NCBI GenBank assembly: GCA_012845835.1
Contig: JABAKD010000003.1
Coordinates: 124,501-188,500 of the forward strand
Direction: 5' to 3'
DNA: 64,000 bases
DNA from: Undaria pinnatifida
Lineage: Eukaryota > Sar > Phaeophyceae > Laminariales > Alariaceae
Both the position numbers and the translations under genes were made by a program. The notes beneath the pieces are model-generated. The model saw only the letters and a list, made by a program, of their open reading frames with translations, searched no databases and had not been told where the DNA came from. Of this stretch, positions 58,001 through 61,000 are shown in pieces. The first letter of the stretch is position 1. Each line of letters starts with the position of its first letter.

Positions 58001-61000
58001 GCCCTTTGACCCCTTGACCGACGGCAATTTTCCGATATTTGACCTTGATTAACGCCATACTCTACTAGGTTTTAATGTGGAACGATCGGTTTGACACCCT
58101 TGACCGCAGGTCGTTTTCCCTTGACTGACCGTCTTCTGACATCTTTGATTGAGGGTGGCGTGATTTCGTTTTGGTATCCGTTTTTTCACCATTTTTTTCA
58201 TTTTGTTTAGTTTAATCGCTATTGTAACCGATTTTTTTGTCGTTTTCTACCCGGCGGTATGAATTAATGCCTGAAACATGTGTGACACTCCGAGATTTTA
58301 GGGGGGGGATGATAAATTACCACCCCTGGGTCAACCAATGGATGTTTCAATCCTTCATTTATCTGCAGGGGGATACGGTTCTCAACGAATATGGAGGGTT
58401 TTGACGGTAGTGCCGCATGGCTACAACTTCAAGTAGTTTTTTGTTTTGTTTCATGAAAGCTTAACCCTGGAAACCCGTTTTTGGGGACAAAACTACTTGG
58501 ATTTAGTATAGGGAGGGGTTCGGGGGCTCTAAAGGGGTAAACATCGGTTGCGGATGTAAAGTGGTACACCCGGGAGGAGCCGCTTGAGATCTACAGTAGA
58601 TCCTGACAGATCATGATCTAGATAATCTATCATATATACTGATAGATGCATGATCGAGATCATCTACAGTAGACCCTGATAGGTCACGATCTAGAGAATC
58701 TACAGTAGATCCTGACAGATCATGATGTAGATCCTCTATAGTAGATCCTGACATATCGTGATCTAGATCATCTACAGTAGTAGACCCTGACAGATCATCA
58801 TGTAGAGAATCTACAGTAGATCCTGACATATCGTGATCGATATAATCTACGGTAGATTCTGACAGATCATGACCTCTATCAACAGCAGATCCTGCATCTG
58901 CCGTTACGGCATGTTGTGCAGGATTTGTACACAAAGGAGTACAGATCCAACCCTGGAAATGTTTGGTAGATGATGCAGATCATACAGTTCCCACCTGGTA
59001 CCATGAGCTAGACCGAACAGATCTCCCGCGAAAGATCTTGATCAACCCTGGAAGCATGTGCTAGATCACCCCGATTGTGCGGCTCCCACCCGGCAACGCG
59101 ATGTAGACCATACAGATCTTCCCTGCAACATGTAGATGATCAAGTGGGGATCGGTGGTGTGTGCGACGTGCGAACCCGTGTAGGACTTGAGAGAAATATC
59201 CCGTGCTATCATCGTACTGACTGTTCTGCTTGTGCGCTCGCTTGCTTGCACCCACCCACAGGCTGAGGGGAAAGAGCAATACAGCCAATGCACTCCAGAC
59301 ATGGACGAGTACACGAAGGAGCCACCCCCGCTCCCCCCGCACCTGAGGCACATTATCCTCAACAAAAACCCGCCACTCAACGACCCCTCTCCGTCAGCTC
59401 TGCCTGTGCCGCAGCACGTGGTGAGTTATTGCTACTTCGTATATATAGGTGCCGTGTGTTGCTTGTGCTGTATGCGCTTTGTTGTTCGTGTGTGTGTTTT
59501 TTTTTGTCTTTTTTTTGTTTTTTCTGTTGTTATACTCGTAATATTAGTAGTATAACTGTGCCGGTGGGTAAATTGTCGTTTTGCGGCGTTCTTTTTTTTT
59601 CTGTGTTGTGGGTTTCTCTCTCGTGTGTGTGTGTGTTTTTTTCGCGTTTTTTGTGTGTGTGCATTTTTTTTTCTCGTGTTACCGTTGTCACCCGACGTGC
59701 AAAGCCGTTTTTTTTAAGTACATACTTACTTCAAACATGTCAGCACTAAATCCGATCAATTCGAGGGTCGATACTCATGTTTGCAACCTACGTGACGAGT
59801 GATACCCCGGTCGCGTGTTTTTTTCGCTTGTTTTTTTTCCCCCCCGACCCATGCACAAGCAAAAGCTTCCCCCCTTCGATATGTGGCTTGAGATCCCGGG
59901 GGGTGTTTGTCTTCCTTTCGCAAGCAGACACAAAAGGGGGCGGGAAACAATTGAAAACCAATGGAGAAACTATTAGCCACCGCCCGCCCTTGCAACCGGG
60001 CAAGGCAAGTGGCACCGATCAGCGCAGACGAGTTCACACCTAGGGCACGGTAGGAGGGGGGGGGGGGGTTCACTATCGGGGTTGAGTGGTTGAGCCACTC
60101 GCACGAATGGTTGAGCACTCGCACGAGTGGTGGGGCCACTCGCACGAGGGGATGAGCCACTCTCACGAGTGGTTGAGCCACTCGCACGAGTGGTGGGGCC
60201 ACTCGCACGAGGGGTTGAGCCACTCGCACGAGTGGCTCTGTGCCAAACTGGTAAACAGACTCTAGACTGTTTGTTTGGCGCAGCGTAGCTAGTCACCCCC
60301 GTTGCGGGTTCATATCGCCAAATTTAAACAGCACGAAAACCCCATGACCGCAAGGAACGGGGGGGGGGGTCACTTCGCGCGAGTGACCCCCGAACCACTG
60401 CAAAAAAATGCGCCTAATAATGGGACTCAATCCCTAGTAATGGGACCCACCCCCTAATAATGGGACCCACCCCCTAATAATGGGACCCACCCCCTAATAA
60501 TGGGACCCACCCCCTAATAATGGCGCCCACCCCCCTAATAATGGGACCCACCCCCCTACAGCTTTGGTATTTATAGTTTTGTGTCCTGATGCATGCTGCG
60601 GTGGAGGTGTACCTTTTTTTTTGCCGTCTGAGACTCCTAACCAGTCGAGGAGGGAGCTGGCTCTATGCCCCTTGAGGGGTGTACCCTTTTTTTAGGCCGC
60701 CTTGAGACTCCTAACCTGTTGAGGAGCTGGCTCTATGCCCTCTGACGGGTGTACCCCTTTTTTGGCTGTCTTGAGACTCTTAACCAGTTGAGGAGCAGGC
60801 TCTATGCCCTCTGAGGGGTGTACCCTTTTTTGGTTGTCTTGAGACTCCTAACCGCTTGAGGAGCTAGCTTTTTTGCCCTCTGAGACTGAAACTGTTTTTT
60901 GGGGGGGAGGGGGGGGGGGGGGGGGGGGGGTCGTGAGTGCTATCCGATGAACATTTGCATGGGACGCGCGTGCTACGACAGAGGTAGCACTTTTTTTTCG

